Below are positions 42,020-56,127 of a stretch of DNA of 64,000 nucleotides, in pieces (position 1 is the stretch's first letter; each line of letters starts with the position of its first letter). A model generated the notes under the pieces. It saw nothing but the letters and a program-made list of their open reading frames with translations, was not told where the DNA came from and ran no database searches. A program made the translations under genes and the position numbers. The stretch is from Tigriopus japonicus (Eukaryota > Arthropoda > Copepoda > Harpacticoida > Harpacticidae), in contig CM021321.1 of the NCBI GenBank assembly GCA_010645155.1, positions 1,631,753 through 1,695,752 of the forward strand, given 5' to 3'.

Positions 42020-42667
42020 TTATTTCTCCACCCATTTGGTAAACTTGTAGACATATAGCAACTCACGACCACACCGACGTTTCAAGATGCATTCCGCCTT
42101 CAATTGAAGCTCGGTAGCCTTGGCCCCAACGGTTTTTTCGGGCCGATTACATTGTTCAAAGACCATAAAAGCCACGCCCGATTCACTTAACAATTCGGGT
42201 ATTTGTTCTAGCACTCGATTAGTCAACCCTAGACCATGAGAACCCCCAGCCCAAGCGGCCATTAGGTCATCGTGTCCGGTTTCACTGTCTTGGGTGGTTA
42301 CATAGGGCGGGTTGCACAATAGCACATCGACACGCCCTTGTAGTCTGGGTAGGAATGCTCGGCACACATTTTGACGGGACACTTCTAGGCGCACATTATT
42401 ATGGGACCCCGTTCTTTTGGTCGTGACACAAGCTCGCTGATTGATATCCGTACAAAAATAAACACAATAGGGTAAAACCGAAGCTAGTCCCGCTGAAATG
42501 ATCCCGGATCCACAGCCGATTTCCAGGCATATCCCCGGACGAGATCCTCGGAGTTCTTCTAATTGGGTTTCCAAGGCATCGAGCAATAAATAGGAATCTT
42601 CAGCGGGCTCATACACGTAGTCGTAGTCCGTCACGGTCAAATGGGAGAGATTGGGCGTAGGAATCAT
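42020..42667 (-). CDS. N6AMT1: HemK2-type glutamine methyltransferase N6AMT1
   Basis: Intronless, 215 residues (human 214). The enzyme, with TRMT112, methylates the GGQ glutamine of release factor eRF1 using S-adenosylmethionine. Motif I (LEIGCGSGIISAGLA) binds the cofactor and the catalytic NPPY (LLCNPPYVTT) is intact. The start YVYEPAEDSYLLLDALE matches the conserved N-terminal region. The start codon lies 13 bases after the stop of POLR1D on the same strand, so this is probably the second cistron of a shared transcript. Confidence 0.94.
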   Translation of the reverse strand: MIPTPNLSHLTVTDYDYVYEPAEDSYLLLDALETQLEELRGSRPGICLEIGCGSGIISAGLASVLPYCVYFCTDINQRACVTTKRTGSHNNVRLEVSRQNVCRAFLPRLQGRVDVLLCNPPYVTTQDSETGHDDLMAAWAGGSHGLGLTNRVLEQIPELLSESGVAFMVFEQCNRPEKTVGAKATELQLKAECILKRRCGRELLYVYKFTKWVEK

Positions 42668-42680
42668 GTTGAATTTAATA

Positions 42681-43121
42681 TTAGGCCTCGAACTTCTTCA
42701 TGGCTTCATTGAAAGTCCGTCGAGTCATCCCGCAAATGGTCTTCAAATCTTTGAGACCTTTCTTCAACACATCTTGAGCCGGAACCGTGTCCACGGTTTG
42801 GATTCGGAGAAACATCTGATCTTCGGCGGGATGCGGAATCGAATAACCGCAAAAGGTCACGGCCGGATTTTGGAGGATCACATTCTTCAAAGCATTACCC
42901 AAAGTGTGACTCTCGCCTTTGAAAATGAAAGTACGGCAGTTTTCGGATTGGGCCTCAGCCGAGGCCAACATCACTAATTTACGTTTGGGCGTGGCGGCAT
43001 CTCGGTTGGAGGGCAACCCTTGGGACGTGGCGGGAGGGGCGGTGTCCCGGTTAAATACGTGGGCGGGAGGAGGCGGATTCCGATCATAACTCGGCGGTAA
43101 CAAGCTATTCACGCTCATCAT
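42681..43121 (-). CDS. POLR1D: RNA polymerase I/III subunit RPAC2 (AC19)
   Basis: Intronless, 146 residues (human 133). It forms the alpha-like assembly platform of RNA polymerases I and III with RPAC1. The core FIFKGESHTLGNALKNVI followed by VTFCGYSIPHPAEDQMFLRI is the signature of the archaeal D/L-like, bacterial alpha-like dimerisation domain. The first 45 residues are Pro/Asn-rich and not conserved. It is head to head with PRIM1 (396 bp between starts) and upstream of N6AMT1 in the same orientation with 13 bases between. Confidence 0.94.
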   Translation of the reverse strand: MMSVNSLLPPSYDRNPPPPAHVFNRDTAPPATSQGLPSNRDAATPKRKLVMLASAEAQSENCRTFIFKGESHTLGNALKNVILQNPAVTFCGYSIPHPAEDQMFLRIQTVDTVPAQDVLKKGLKDLKTICGMTRRTFNEAMKKFEA

Positions 43122-43517
43122 TTAAGATTTTCCGCAAAAACTAGACGCAAGAACGTGGGCCATGTGCTTATGTGATTATTGATTTCTGTTTACTTTTGTG
43201 TTGATGTCAGGGTGACTCATTTTTGTGTTTTATGGCCAAGATTTGTTGGGCTCTGTAGTCTTTACGACAAGAATATCAAGTGTGGATTTAAGAAGAAAAG
43301 AAGCTGGAACAGAATAATGCAAGTTTATCTTGAAATTGCTAGGGTCCTACATTAAGGTCTTATTTTACAAGAAAGAGAAGAATTTTAAATTTTAGTCTCT
43401 CCAGATTTTTGAGGTTGCGTGAAGGTTCGGTTGTTTAGCGCCAAAATTGCAAACAAGGAAAGAATTCATCCCGAGTGTCAGTGGTTCAAGCTCCATTCCT
43501 GAATATCTCTCATCAAG
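43122..43517. promoter_or_regulatory. Divergent promoter region POLR1D / PRIM1
   Basis: 396 bp between two divergent start codons. It presumably carries both promoters; no specific site is claimed. Confidence 0.4.
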
Positions 43518-45203
43518 ATGTCCCACTTTGAGGATCTTTTGCGCATCTACTACAAGCGATTGTTCCCCTATGAGCCTTACATCAAATGGTTGGGCGGGGT
43601 CGATCGAAATTATCTCTCAAAACGGGAATTCTCATTCACCTTACAAGTAAGTTCAACAAGAATGTTAGGAAACACAATCATCGAAGTGTTCAACCAAACC
43701 TAGGCATTAGAAATTAAAGTTGAAAATACTCTAGCAAAGGGAAAAGAACTTTTGGAATAAGAAAATTCAGGTGCTCACTGTCAAAAGTTGAACTTAAACT
43801 TAAAGTTAATTTAAAACTCAGATTTGTGCTGACCATGTTTATGTTATATTTCATTGTTATCTTAAAGTAATGTCCTGGTTATGTTACTTTGAAACCATTT
43901 GGGGTCTTTAGATGCCGAACTTCAATAACCGTATTTGGTTTCCAAATATTAATCCTACTCTACCATATTAAATGAATTTTCTAGGATGATATTTATCTTC
44001 GTTATCTGAGCTTCTCGACGGAACAGGAGTTTCGAGCCGAACTCATCAAACGGAATCCGGTCAAAATCGATATTGGAGCCGTGTTCTCATCGCCGCCTTC
44101 TCAAGCTCGAAACGACTCCAAATTTCAGCCGCAGGAAAAAGAAATTGTGTTCGATATTGATATGACGGATTACGATGATGTTCGAAGTTGTTGTTCCGGA
44201 GCTGAGATCTGTCCCAAATGTTGGAAATTCATGATTCTGGCCCTCAAAATCATGGATCGAGCTCTAAGGCGAGATTTTGGCTTCCAGTATTTGCTTTGGG
44301 TCTATTCGGGTCGTCGTGGTATTCATTGTTGGGTGTCGGATCCTGCAGCTCGAAAATTGGGCCAAAGTGCACGTAGTGCCGTGGCCGAATATCTACAATT
44401 GGTCACGGGAGGCGATGCCAAGACCAAAAAGGTCCATTTGCCGACTAAAATTCATCCTAGTATCGAACGAGCTTTGCAGATTATGAAAGGTGAGGACAAG
44501 TCGGACAAGATGAGACGAAACTACTTCCAAGAAATCTGTCTCGTGGACCAAGATATCCTGGGTACACCGGAAGAGGAAAACCGGGTCAGAGGTTTTTTTA
44601 TTGAAAGAGATTTGGGATTGAGGTTCAGTATCTGTTTTGAATATTGCAGGTGCTGGCATTGATTCCTAAAGCCGATCTTCGGACCAGCGTCAAGCAATCA
44701 TTTGCCAAATGCAAGACATCGATTCAAAAATGGGATAATTTAGTTGCCATTTTGCGCGGCTGCAACGACAAGAAAATGGCAAATGTGCCCTACGAAATCA
44801 TGCTGCAATACGCATATCCACGTCTGGATATCAATGTCTCCAAAGGATTGAACCATTTGCTCAAGTCACCTTTCTGCGTTCATCCAAAGACAGGTAAGGC
44901 AATCGCTTTTAGTTCCTTTCAACAAATCCTTCACGCTTCTATTTATTTTCAGGCCGAGTGTGCGTACCCATCAATCCGGAGAAAATTGACCAGTTTGATC
45001 CTTTTACCGTTCCAACACTGGAACAATTATCTGAAGAGATCAATCAATTTGCTTTGGAGGAAGGAGATCGAGTGATCAAAAAGGAGTACAAGAAAACCTC
45101 ACTACGAGAACCGATCTCGTTTTTCGAGAGTTATTTATCGTCTTTGTCACAAACTTGGAAAGGCAAACTCATCGCCGAGAGTGACATCAAAGGCGACTTC
45201 TGA
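43518..45203 (+). CDS. PRIM1: DNA primase small (catalytic) subunit
   Basis: Four exons: 43518-43646, 43985-44584, 44650-44893 and 44953-45203. All junctions are GT-AG and the frame is kept, giving 407 residues (human 420). It makes the RNA primers for DNA replication within polymerase alpha-primase. The catalytic carboxylates lie in [13 protein letters not shown] zinc motif follows ([12 protein letters not shown]), then [12 protein letters not shown], the conserved nucleotide-binding region. The C-terminal part has [19 protein letters not shown] and [10 protein letters not shown], near-invariant in primases. Exon ends come from splice consensus and the match to the family. Confidence 0.94.
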
Positions 45204-45717
45204 ACACGCCTTCTTTTTATATTTTCACCATAAATTTTGACCTACACCACACTTTGACTATTTATTCGACACGTGAACAATCCAAGTCGTGCGAATTGAG
45301 TTATTGCTAAAAGATTGGACGAAATCTAGTGTGAAGATCGGGGCAGTTGTATGAATAGTTAAACCATGTGATAAGAACCTTCTTTATAGTAGCAACATGA
45401 TTATTTAACTAGGCAGTGTTATTCTTTCAAGAGATGTCATTTACTTATTGTAATTGGTCAGCAGCGAAAGATTTTCATAAATTCTGGATTCTTATATCCA
45501 ACGTTGACTGACAAGAAATGGGGGAGAGTATACTTTTCCCGCCTTAACTGATCCAACCGGATCCTATTACTCGAACGCATTTAGTCCTCGCTCACCAAGT
45601 CGGTGCGAATAGATTTTCATAAAATAAGGTTAGTTTCATTAAACTAAATCACTTGGACTCTGATGACATATCAAATCGAGATCTATTATGATTGTGAAGG
45701 ACTAAATGTTGCATGAT
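45204..45717. other. Intergenic between PRIM1 and MRPL36
   Basis: Convergent 3' ends, about 510 bp. No gene or repeat recognised. Confidence 0.4.
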
Positions 45718-46092
45718 TTAGTAAGCAATACGGAAGAGGTGTTGTGTGAGCATTTTACATCGTCCCTTGCCGTTGCCCCTGCTATTGGCCCCTTGTGTGG
45801 CATGCGTCATGATGACATTGACCTTTTTGGCCACTTTGGCGGGCAGATGGGGTTTGGTGGCCTGCTCATGGCGAGGATGGGTTTTGCAATGCACATAGGT
45901 CACGTTATCTTGCACTTCACGCCAACAATCCGAGCATCGTAAAGTCGGTCGAGGCACGTATTTCAGACCGCAAGCGGGCTGTTGAAGCATAGGGGGCGGG
46001 ATGAGCCAGGGGCGGGCCTGAGACACGCCCAGGGAACGACCTAAGAGCCGATAGGCGAAGGTGAACATTGTCACTGTTTGAGATTCCAACAT
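45718..46092 (-). CDS. MRPL36: Mitochondrial ribosomal protein bL36m
   Basis: 124 residues from the first Met; the second Met at 46068 (MFTFAYRLLGRSLG) gives a better mitochondrial targeting start. The conserved core is LRCSDCWREVQDNVTYVHC followed by KTHPRHEQ, the zinc ribbon of bL36 (C-x2-C-x12-C, then the HPRH segment). It is a small zinc-binding protein of the large mitoribosomal subunit. In most animals the protein ends a few residues after HPRHKQ. Here about 48 more residues follow, so either the C-terminus is extended or the 3' end is spliced differently. It is head to head with RECQL5. Confidence 0.82.
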   Translation of the reverse strand: MLESQTVTMFTFAYRLLGRSLGVSQARPWLIPPPMLQQPACGLKYVPRPTLRCSDCWREVQDNVTYVHCKTHPRHEQATKPHLPAKVAKKVNVIMTHATQGANSRGNGKGRCKMLTQHLFRIAY

Positions 46093-46629
46093 GAAGCATG
46101 AGACAGTGTGACTGTTCTCCCGATGGGAGGATTCATATAGATGACTTGCAATGATAACATTTAAAAGTTTAAGACTTGTAAAAAATATCGCCCGGCTGAA
46201 TTGTACGTTAATATGTTAAATTTCTAGACCAGTTTATTTTGATTGCTGAAACTATTCGGGAAAAATGTTTCATGATGATTCGCCGTCACCTTGAGACTAA
46301 AGAAAATATACGGCGTGTCGTGACGTCACAACCATCAATTTTGTTGTAAACTTAAATTAAATCTTGATTAACATGTTATCAACCTCTCTAGTCAAAACTT
46401 TGCTCTACCAATCTCCTCTACTTTGCCTTTGACAACTAATATTCGTTCAAACTTTTTGAATGAACTCAATGTTGGCCATTTCCAAAACCACTCACATCAG
46501 CTGACATTGAACAAAAAGTAAACAAATTCCATGCAGACTCCTGCTACATTTTCCACTTAACAGGAATGTACCCATTGTATCGAATCCTCGCTTAATAGTT
46601 ATCGGTTCTGTCTTCTTATTGGAACCGGT
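46093..46629. promoter_or_regulatory. Divergent region MRPL36 / RECQL5 with a CRE palindrome
   Basis: 537 bp between divergent starts. A full cAMP-response-element palindrome TGACGTCA lies at 46321-46328 near the middle. CREB/ATF proteins bind this word in animals. Its use here is inference. Confidence 0.45.
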
Positions 46630-50446
<3,817 letters not shown>

Positions 50447-50606
50447 AAGCTCATAATCAATAATGCGTATAGAGTATATTTCGATTTTATCAACAAAAAA
50501 TGAATAAATTCCCACGCAAGGAGCTTCATTGAACAATTGTAACAAGTGTCCTAAAATAAATATTAAATCATCAGTTCATTCTTAAAAATGTACAAAACCA
50601 TCTTCT

Positions 50607-53213
50607 CTAATGAGACCGAGCAATGTCGGAGAAATATTCCAAGACTTCGGTAATTGTAAAATCCAGTGTAATTTGAGCCCCCGGATAACATCTCTGAATC
50701 ATATCTTCCACGTGCTTATATTGGCGTATGAATTCCTCTTGCATGGCTCGCCAAACCACTTGGACCAACCCTTCATCTTCACACAGATGTCGTTCGACCT
50801 TCTTGTATAAACTATCCAAGCCCTTTTTCACTTCCTTGCCCGGATAAGCGGATATCACTTTTCGCAATTCCTGCTTGCTAAATGCTAATTGGTAACTGAT
50901 TTCGGATTCTTTCACTCCAGCAGCCACCCGTTGTTGAATTCCTTCAAAAAAGACATTCAATTTTTCCAGGGGCCTTCCGAAATATTGCGTCACGTAGGCT
51001 CCTTGAGCATCCACGTATTTCTGTTTGATTTCCTTCTTCAGGGAATCCAAAGCCGCTATCTTCATATGAGACAAGAGTGCGTGAAGATGATGATAGTTTT
51101 CCATTTTGATCACTTCGGCCGGGGTTTTGGCATGATCGCGGGCAATTCGCACAATTACGAAGCACATTTCTTGAACTAAGGTGATGTACCATTTCTCCAA
51201 GTCAGATCGGCGTTCCGAACCTTTAAAGATACCCTCGGTGGTGTTGACAAAGCCCTCGAAATTGATGACAAACGACAAGATGCCACACTTTTGTCGCCGC
51301 GGAACACGAGCCTCTTTGATGGATGCCAATTGGAGCTTCATGAAATTGTCAAAGTTCCGTTTGATTTGAACTAGAACTGACCCCAAAGAGATGGCCAAGA
51401 AGGAGCCCGTATCTTGAGTGGACAACACGTGCTTACCCAAACGAACCAAGGCATGGAGAGTGAAAAAGTTGTCTCCCTTTTCATAGAAAGCGATGAATTG
51501 GAGCATTTCACTTTCCAACGAGGGAAAGATCTCGGCCATCATTTCTCGGGCCTCGGCCATGACTTTCTTGTCCTTCTTGGGATCCGGATTGGCCTTATCA
51601 ATTTGCTCCATACGAAAGAAGTTGATACTGAAATACTGCTCGTCCATGCAGATATCCTCGACCTCAATGAGGGCAGTTTCCATAACATCATCGAAGCGCT
51701 CACGCTCGGATAATGACATGTCCGAATGGATGGAATCGGCATCCGTGCCAATGAGACTGGCACTTGATTTGCCCACTTTCTTACCCGATAAATCCGTACT
51801 CGATCCAGCCACTATCGAGGGCTGTTTGCCTCCACTAATTCGGTGGCGGGCCAAGTCAAAGAACTTTTTGATATCCTTATCATAGAGCTTGCACAGATTA
51901 TGTCTGTAACTGGATTGAAGATCCGTGAATCCTTTGGGATCCATGTCTTTCATCCAATGAACCAATTCCGAGTATTTCATGAGCTCCTTATGGATGTGTT
52001 TGCGTCGAGCCAATTTCAATTGACCATGGCCAGCATCGAGATTATCCTTGTCGTTGCCATAATGCACGAATAAGTTGTTGAGATGGGTCTGAACGGCTTT
52101 AGAGAACTTGTCCCGGATTTTCGAGCAGTTCTTGATTTGATCCTCAACGGCTTTCATCTTCTTCAATTTGGGATCAATGTCCGCTTGAAGCACTTTTTTC
52201 AAGGCCTTGGCCGCTTTAATCGATTCTTGAAGCTTATTACTTTGGTTGAACTCGGCTTCTCGAAGAGTGTGTTGATATTTATAGGGAAGATCTAATTGTT
52301 TCACTATGCTCTCGACACTGCGCAGTAACTTCTTGTTATTAGCATTAACCGTCTCAATGGACACGGTCTTGCCTTCCATCTTGTCCATGGAATCCCGGAT
52401 GTGCTCGAGGTATTCATCGTACTGATTCAAGCGCGATTCAATCAAATCCGTGTGATTGAGTGCCTTATCCAACATGGTCATCAATCGTTCGACTTTCTCT
52501 TCGCTCTGCAAAATGGACGAGATATTGGAATCGTCCAAAGCGCTCAATTGCAAAGTCAGATCATCGACAAAAGTATCAGCATTCGTCACGGCATGCTCAC
52601 ACTTGGCCATTAAGGCCATCAAATCGGCCGCCTCCTTGTCCGAAATGGCCTGATACTCGGAGCCATCCTCTTCGTCTCTATCTCTAATGGGCCACGCCTC
52701 TCTGGAACTGGTTCGGGGCGTGCCATCCGCATTGGCGACATTCGACAAATGGGCCAAATCCGGAGGTAAGTTGGCCAATCGTAAATTGGGAGAAATGGTG
52801 GCATGTCGGAAGCAAGAATTGATGAGCGTGGACAAGAACTTTTTGAGCTCTTCGCCATTAACGGCGACCCAAGAATAAGGCTTCTCAAACTCGAGTTCAA
52901 AATGATTCTGAGCTCCTGAATCGGATAGATCGGGTCCAAGAATGGTTCCGTGATGCTTGGCATCGATGCCTACCAAGTCCTTGATGGACCAGGATCGCTT
53001 CTTTTTGGGCAAATCCGTGGGTCGATCCGGGTGGGCCTTGAGTTCCGTGATACTAATCCGGAATTGAGAAGCTTGTTGGGTTTCATTGAGCAAACAGATG
53101 AAGATATCTCGGCGTTTGCCCTTCTTTTCGCTCCAACATTGGACCATGGAGAGTAATTGGTCGCCATTGGGCGCGAACACCTCCCGTTGAAGCCGCAGTT
53201 GAATCCCGGCCAT
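50607..53213 (-). CDS. EXOC1: Exocyst complex component 1 (Sec3)
   Basis: Intronless, 868 residues (human about 894). Sec3 marks exocytosis sites by binding PIP2 and Rho GTPases and tethers secretory vesicles. Residues about 1-140 form the N-terminal PH-like domain (GIQLRLQREVFAPNGDQLL, HFELEFEKPYSWVAV). Coiled coils span about 200-380. The helical-rod C-terminus includes FINFEGFVNTTEG-like sequence and ends ITEVLEYFSDIARSH. It converges with RECQL5, with 160 bp between the stops. The absence of introns in this large gene is notable beside split neighbours. Confidence 0.93.
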   Translation of the reverse strand: MAGIQLRLQREVFAPNGDQLLSMVQCWSEKKGKRRDIFICLLNETQQASQFRISITELKAHPDRPTDLPKKKRSWSIKDLVGIDAKHHGTILGPDLSDSGAQNHFELEFEKPYSWVAVNGEELKKFLSTLINSCFRHATISPNLRLANLPPDLAHLSNVANADGTPRTSSREAWPIRDRDEEDGSEYQAISDKEAADLMALMAKCEHAVTNADTFVDDLTLQLSALDDSNISSILQSEEKVERLMTMLDKALNHTDLIESRLNQYDEYLEHIRDSMDKMEGKTVSIETVNANNKKLLRSVESIVKQLDLPYKYQHTLREAEFNQSNKLQESIKAAKALKKVLQADIDPKLKKMKAVEDQIKNCSKIRDKFSKAVQTHLNNLFVHYGNDKDNLDAGHGQLKLARRKHIHKELMKYSELVHWMKDMDPKGFTDLQSSYRHNLCKLYDKDIKKFFDLARHRISGGKQPSIVAGSSTDLSGKKVGKSSASLIGTDADSIHSDMSLSERERFDDVMETALIEVEDICMDEQYFSINFFRMEQIDKANPDPKKDKKVMAEAREMMAEIFPSLESEMLQFIAFYEKGDNFFTLHALVRLGKHVLSTQDTGSFLAISLGSVLVQIKRNFDNFMKLQLASIKEARVPRRQKCGILSFVINFEGFVNTTEGIFKGSERRSDLEKWYITLVQEMCFVIVRIARDHAKTPAEVIKMENYHHLHALLSHMKIAALDSLKKEIKQKYVDAQGAYVTQYFGRPLEKLNVFFEGIQQRVAAGVKESEISYQLAFSKQELRKVISAYPGKEVKKGLDSLYKKVERHLCEDEGLVQVVWRAMQEEFIRQYKHVEDMIQRCYPGAQITLDFTITEVLEYFSDIARSH

Positions 53214-53494
53214 GATGATTCACGGGTACATTGAGAACGACTTCAAATGATTGTTTTATTTTTGGGGTTGGTTTTTGGTAGGTAGGTGTCAGTTTTGATT
53301 AGAAATCGAGAGGAGCTGCTTGTAGGGATAGGGCTCGGGTTTGGAACCCGACTCGGCGAACTGTAAGTTTGATGACCACTTTTTCGAGCTCTTTTTCCAT
53401 TTTATTTGAGCCCAAAAGTTTAGGGGGGGAGTTATTGTTATGAGATTCCATCTTTAAAAAAATGAACACAATCATTTTTCAGGAATGTGATGAG
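53214..53494. other. Upstream region of EXOC1
   Basis: No gene seen; presumed promoter. Confidence 0.35.
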
Positions 53495-53669
53495 CAGGGG
53501 TGCACTTTTCTTGCNNNNNNNNNNNNNNNNNNNNNNNNNNNNNNNNNNNNNNNNNNNCAAAAAATCACAGAAAGTGCAAAAGCGTGAAAAACGGCAAAAA
53601 GTGCAAATACAGCAAAAAAACCGGTCAAACGTGTAAAAAAAGTGCATTTGCATGAAAAGTGCACCCCTG
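53495..53669. mobile_element. hAT-like element with CAGGGGTGCACTTTTC ends, contains a gap
   Basis: Both ends read CAGGGGTGCACTTTTC on their own strand. They are flanked by the exact 8-bp direct repeat GTGATGAG (53487-53494, 53670-53677). CAGGG fits the hAT terminal rule YARNG. The interior repeats words such as AAAGTGCAAA and is cut by a 43-base gap, so the true length may differ. Confidence 0.88.
53515..53557. other. Assembly gap (43 N)
   Basis: A run of N bases inside the small hAT-like element. Confidence 1.
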
Positions 53670-53677
53670 GTGATGAG

Positions 53678-54376
53678 TGTGTTGTGGCAAATTTTGTGTA
53701 ATATCACTTTGTTTGTCAAACTAGTTTAGCCTTTTTCCTTTAAAGTGACTTACGAAGGGGTTAAATGCTAAATGAGAGCTTTGTCACTGAAAATATAATC
53801 CAAATTATTTTTAAAACTACACGTTAAATATGGAAAGCATATATTTAGCATTCAACATCAATGTCAAACACTATTGAATATCGGATTTTTTTTGATCAAG
53901 GTCTGTTATTTAGAAGTTTAACCCAAGGATTCAAAAATCGCCACTAGATGAAGGCAAGATAGGGGCAAAATCTCTTGATTTTAGAGCTATCCTCAATGTA
54001 AACCCGTTGCGAAACTTGCTGGTTCTATGTTAAAGTTGATTTATCTTCATATTTTGAGTTTTAGATCTCAGCTACGATATTATTGTGCTTAAAAATCAAA
54101 AAGTCACGCTGAGTAGTTAATTTACTTTTAACATTTAACAGACCTTGCCCCACATTTAACCCACAACCGTTTCTATCTCTATGGACGGCAAAAGAATATC
54201 GGTTGATATAATACTTTTGATACTTTCCGTATCAAAATGCTGAAAAACAAACGAAGAGTCGCACCAGCGACTCGATTTTGGGCCAATGATTTATTGATAA
54301 CTTTCTAAATAAGCATGATGTTGCTACTGATCTAACTTTAACTCTAATTTGTTGTTTATTTTTTCCTTTAGAAATT
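53678..54376. other. Intergenic, no gene seen
   Basis: AT-rich region between the element and the 3' end of MTHFS. No supported feature. Confidence 0.35.
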
Positions 54377-55042
54377 TCACAATTGTGGAGCGATGACATT
54401 GTCAATGATCTGATCATGATCATGTACGGGTACATGAGTCACAACTTGTTCCCGAAAAGCCAAAGCCAAGGTTTTGGGGCGGGGATTCATTGTTGAATAG
54501 CATTTTTCCAAATACGTATCATAATATCCTTTTCCCCGTCCTAAACGTTGACCCGTAGAAGTAAATGCCAAACCCGGGACCAAAATCAGATCCAATCCGG
54601 CTTCTAAAGCGTCCAAGCGATGGGTATCTAGCTCATGAGGTTGCTTGATATTCCATCGGGTGAGTGGAAGACTTTCATAGTCATCCAAACCCCTCAACTC
54701 GACCATGTCCATGGCACGACCATCGGAAAAATATCGGGGAACAAAGCACTTCTTGCCAGACCTAAGAAAAAATAAACAAAGACATGGACATCCTTTGAAT
54801 TTGGCTGGGATTTACTAAACAACTTACGAGAAAGCATCTTTGAGCAAACTCTGCGTGTTGATCTCATCATTCATGCTCAGGTAAATGGCGATATTCCGGG
54901 CGTTTTGGTAATCCGCATGATTAAGTACCCGTTCTGTTACGATTGCCGATTGCTCAGCCTTGGATTCTTGGGTCAAAGTTTTCAATATGGCCTTCATTTC
55001 TTTCCTAAGACTCGCTTTAGCCACTTGAATAGCCATGTTCAA
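54377..55042 (-). CDS. MTHFS: 5-formyltetrahydrofolate cyclo-ligase
   Basis: Two exons on the minus strand, 54828-55042 and 54377-54761, with a 66-bp GT-AG intron, giving 199 residues (human 203). It converts 5-formyl-THF to 5,10-methenyl-THF using ATP in cytosolic one-carbon metabolism. An N-terminal helix (ASLRKEMKAIL) is followed by YLSMNDEINT and KKCFVPRY. The conserved ATP/folate loop reads LGRGKGYYDTYL after LVPGLAFTSTGQR. It is head to head with the next gene, 229 bp apart. Confidence 0.93.
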
Positions 55043-55271
55043 AAAAAATTGAGAGGTTACTCGTACATGTGACAGTGGTACTTTGCTCGGCCTCTAGAGG
55101 TCGTGTCTTAGTTTACACTGAATCGTCAGCTAGTCTACTGATATCGATCGAGACAACTTTTTCTTAGGTTCCAAAACCCCCATAGAAACTACCACTTTTT
55201 TGGCTGATGATGTAACTGCTCCCATTCTATAACCTATATTCCCTGATCACTCAGCTCTTGCTCGCTCACCC

Positions 55272-56127
55272 ATGGCCAAACAAGTGGACTACAGTGGCCT
55301 GACGACTCAGTCGGCGAAACCTCATCGTCATTGTTGCACGGGCTCATCTCGAAGAACCAGCTACTTGAAATACTGCATCATGATTACTGGGGTGTTAACT
55401 CTTACGGTCTTATCCGTGTCCTCGTTGTTCTCATGGGCTGTATCCGCCCCTTTACACGCCTCTTGTGAGATCTACTGGTAAGCGTGTAGTATTAATTACA
55501 ATAGATATCGCCCAAACGTTTGGACATTTCATTGTAGGACTGTGCCTGTGCCATGCTCAGAATTCCATGGGAAGATCCTGGCTAAAATTGAAGAATGGTC
55601 CCATTCGGATTGCCCTGGAACCACTGATACTTGTCCCAAATTGCCTTGTGGACAACGTTGTAAATACACGGTGAGTTGAGGAAGAGAGCTTTTCAGGAAA
55701 GTGTTAATGAGGTGTTATGAATTAAGGTGAGGCTTAAGGTGTTAATGAATGAATTTGATTGTAGTTGGAAGAGAAATCGGCCAATTTGATTGTGGGTGTG
55801 CATCGCACTCCAGCCAAAGATTACGAGGATGATTTCAGATTTAGTTTGACTGAGGGTCCCAATGGCACCTGTGAGGTGGCGGTATGTATTGACGAGATAC
55901 TCATTTTTTTGTGGTGAACATGGATTTGGGAAGCCATTTTTTTTCTTCCTCATTAGGGCCATTCCAGTTCCCGCCTTTGGTATGCCGTCCTGGATTTTGG
56001 CACCAATTATTGCAACCTCTGGAACTTAGTGGATGGTGCTGGGTTCACTCAATTGAATGAATTCAGAGAAGACACCAGTTCCAGTGTGTGCACTCAATAC
56101 GACTCAAGGGATTGTTCCCGTTTCTAA
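55272..56127 (+). CDS. Small cysteine-rich type II membrane or secreted protein
   Basis: Four exons: 55272-55477, 55538-55670, 55765-55881 and 55957-56127, all GT-AG, 208 residues. About 33 polar residues precede one hydrophobic segment (about 35-58, CIMITGVLTLTVLSVSSLF), so it is either a type II membrane protein or has an internal signal-anchor. The outside part has about ten Cys, including DCPGTTDTCPKLPCGQRCKY, NYCNLWNLVDGAGF and CTQYDSRDC. The C-terminal pattern resembles uncharacterised extracellular proteins of arthropods, but I cannot name it. Splice sites keep the frame at every junction, which supports the model. Confidence 0.75.
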
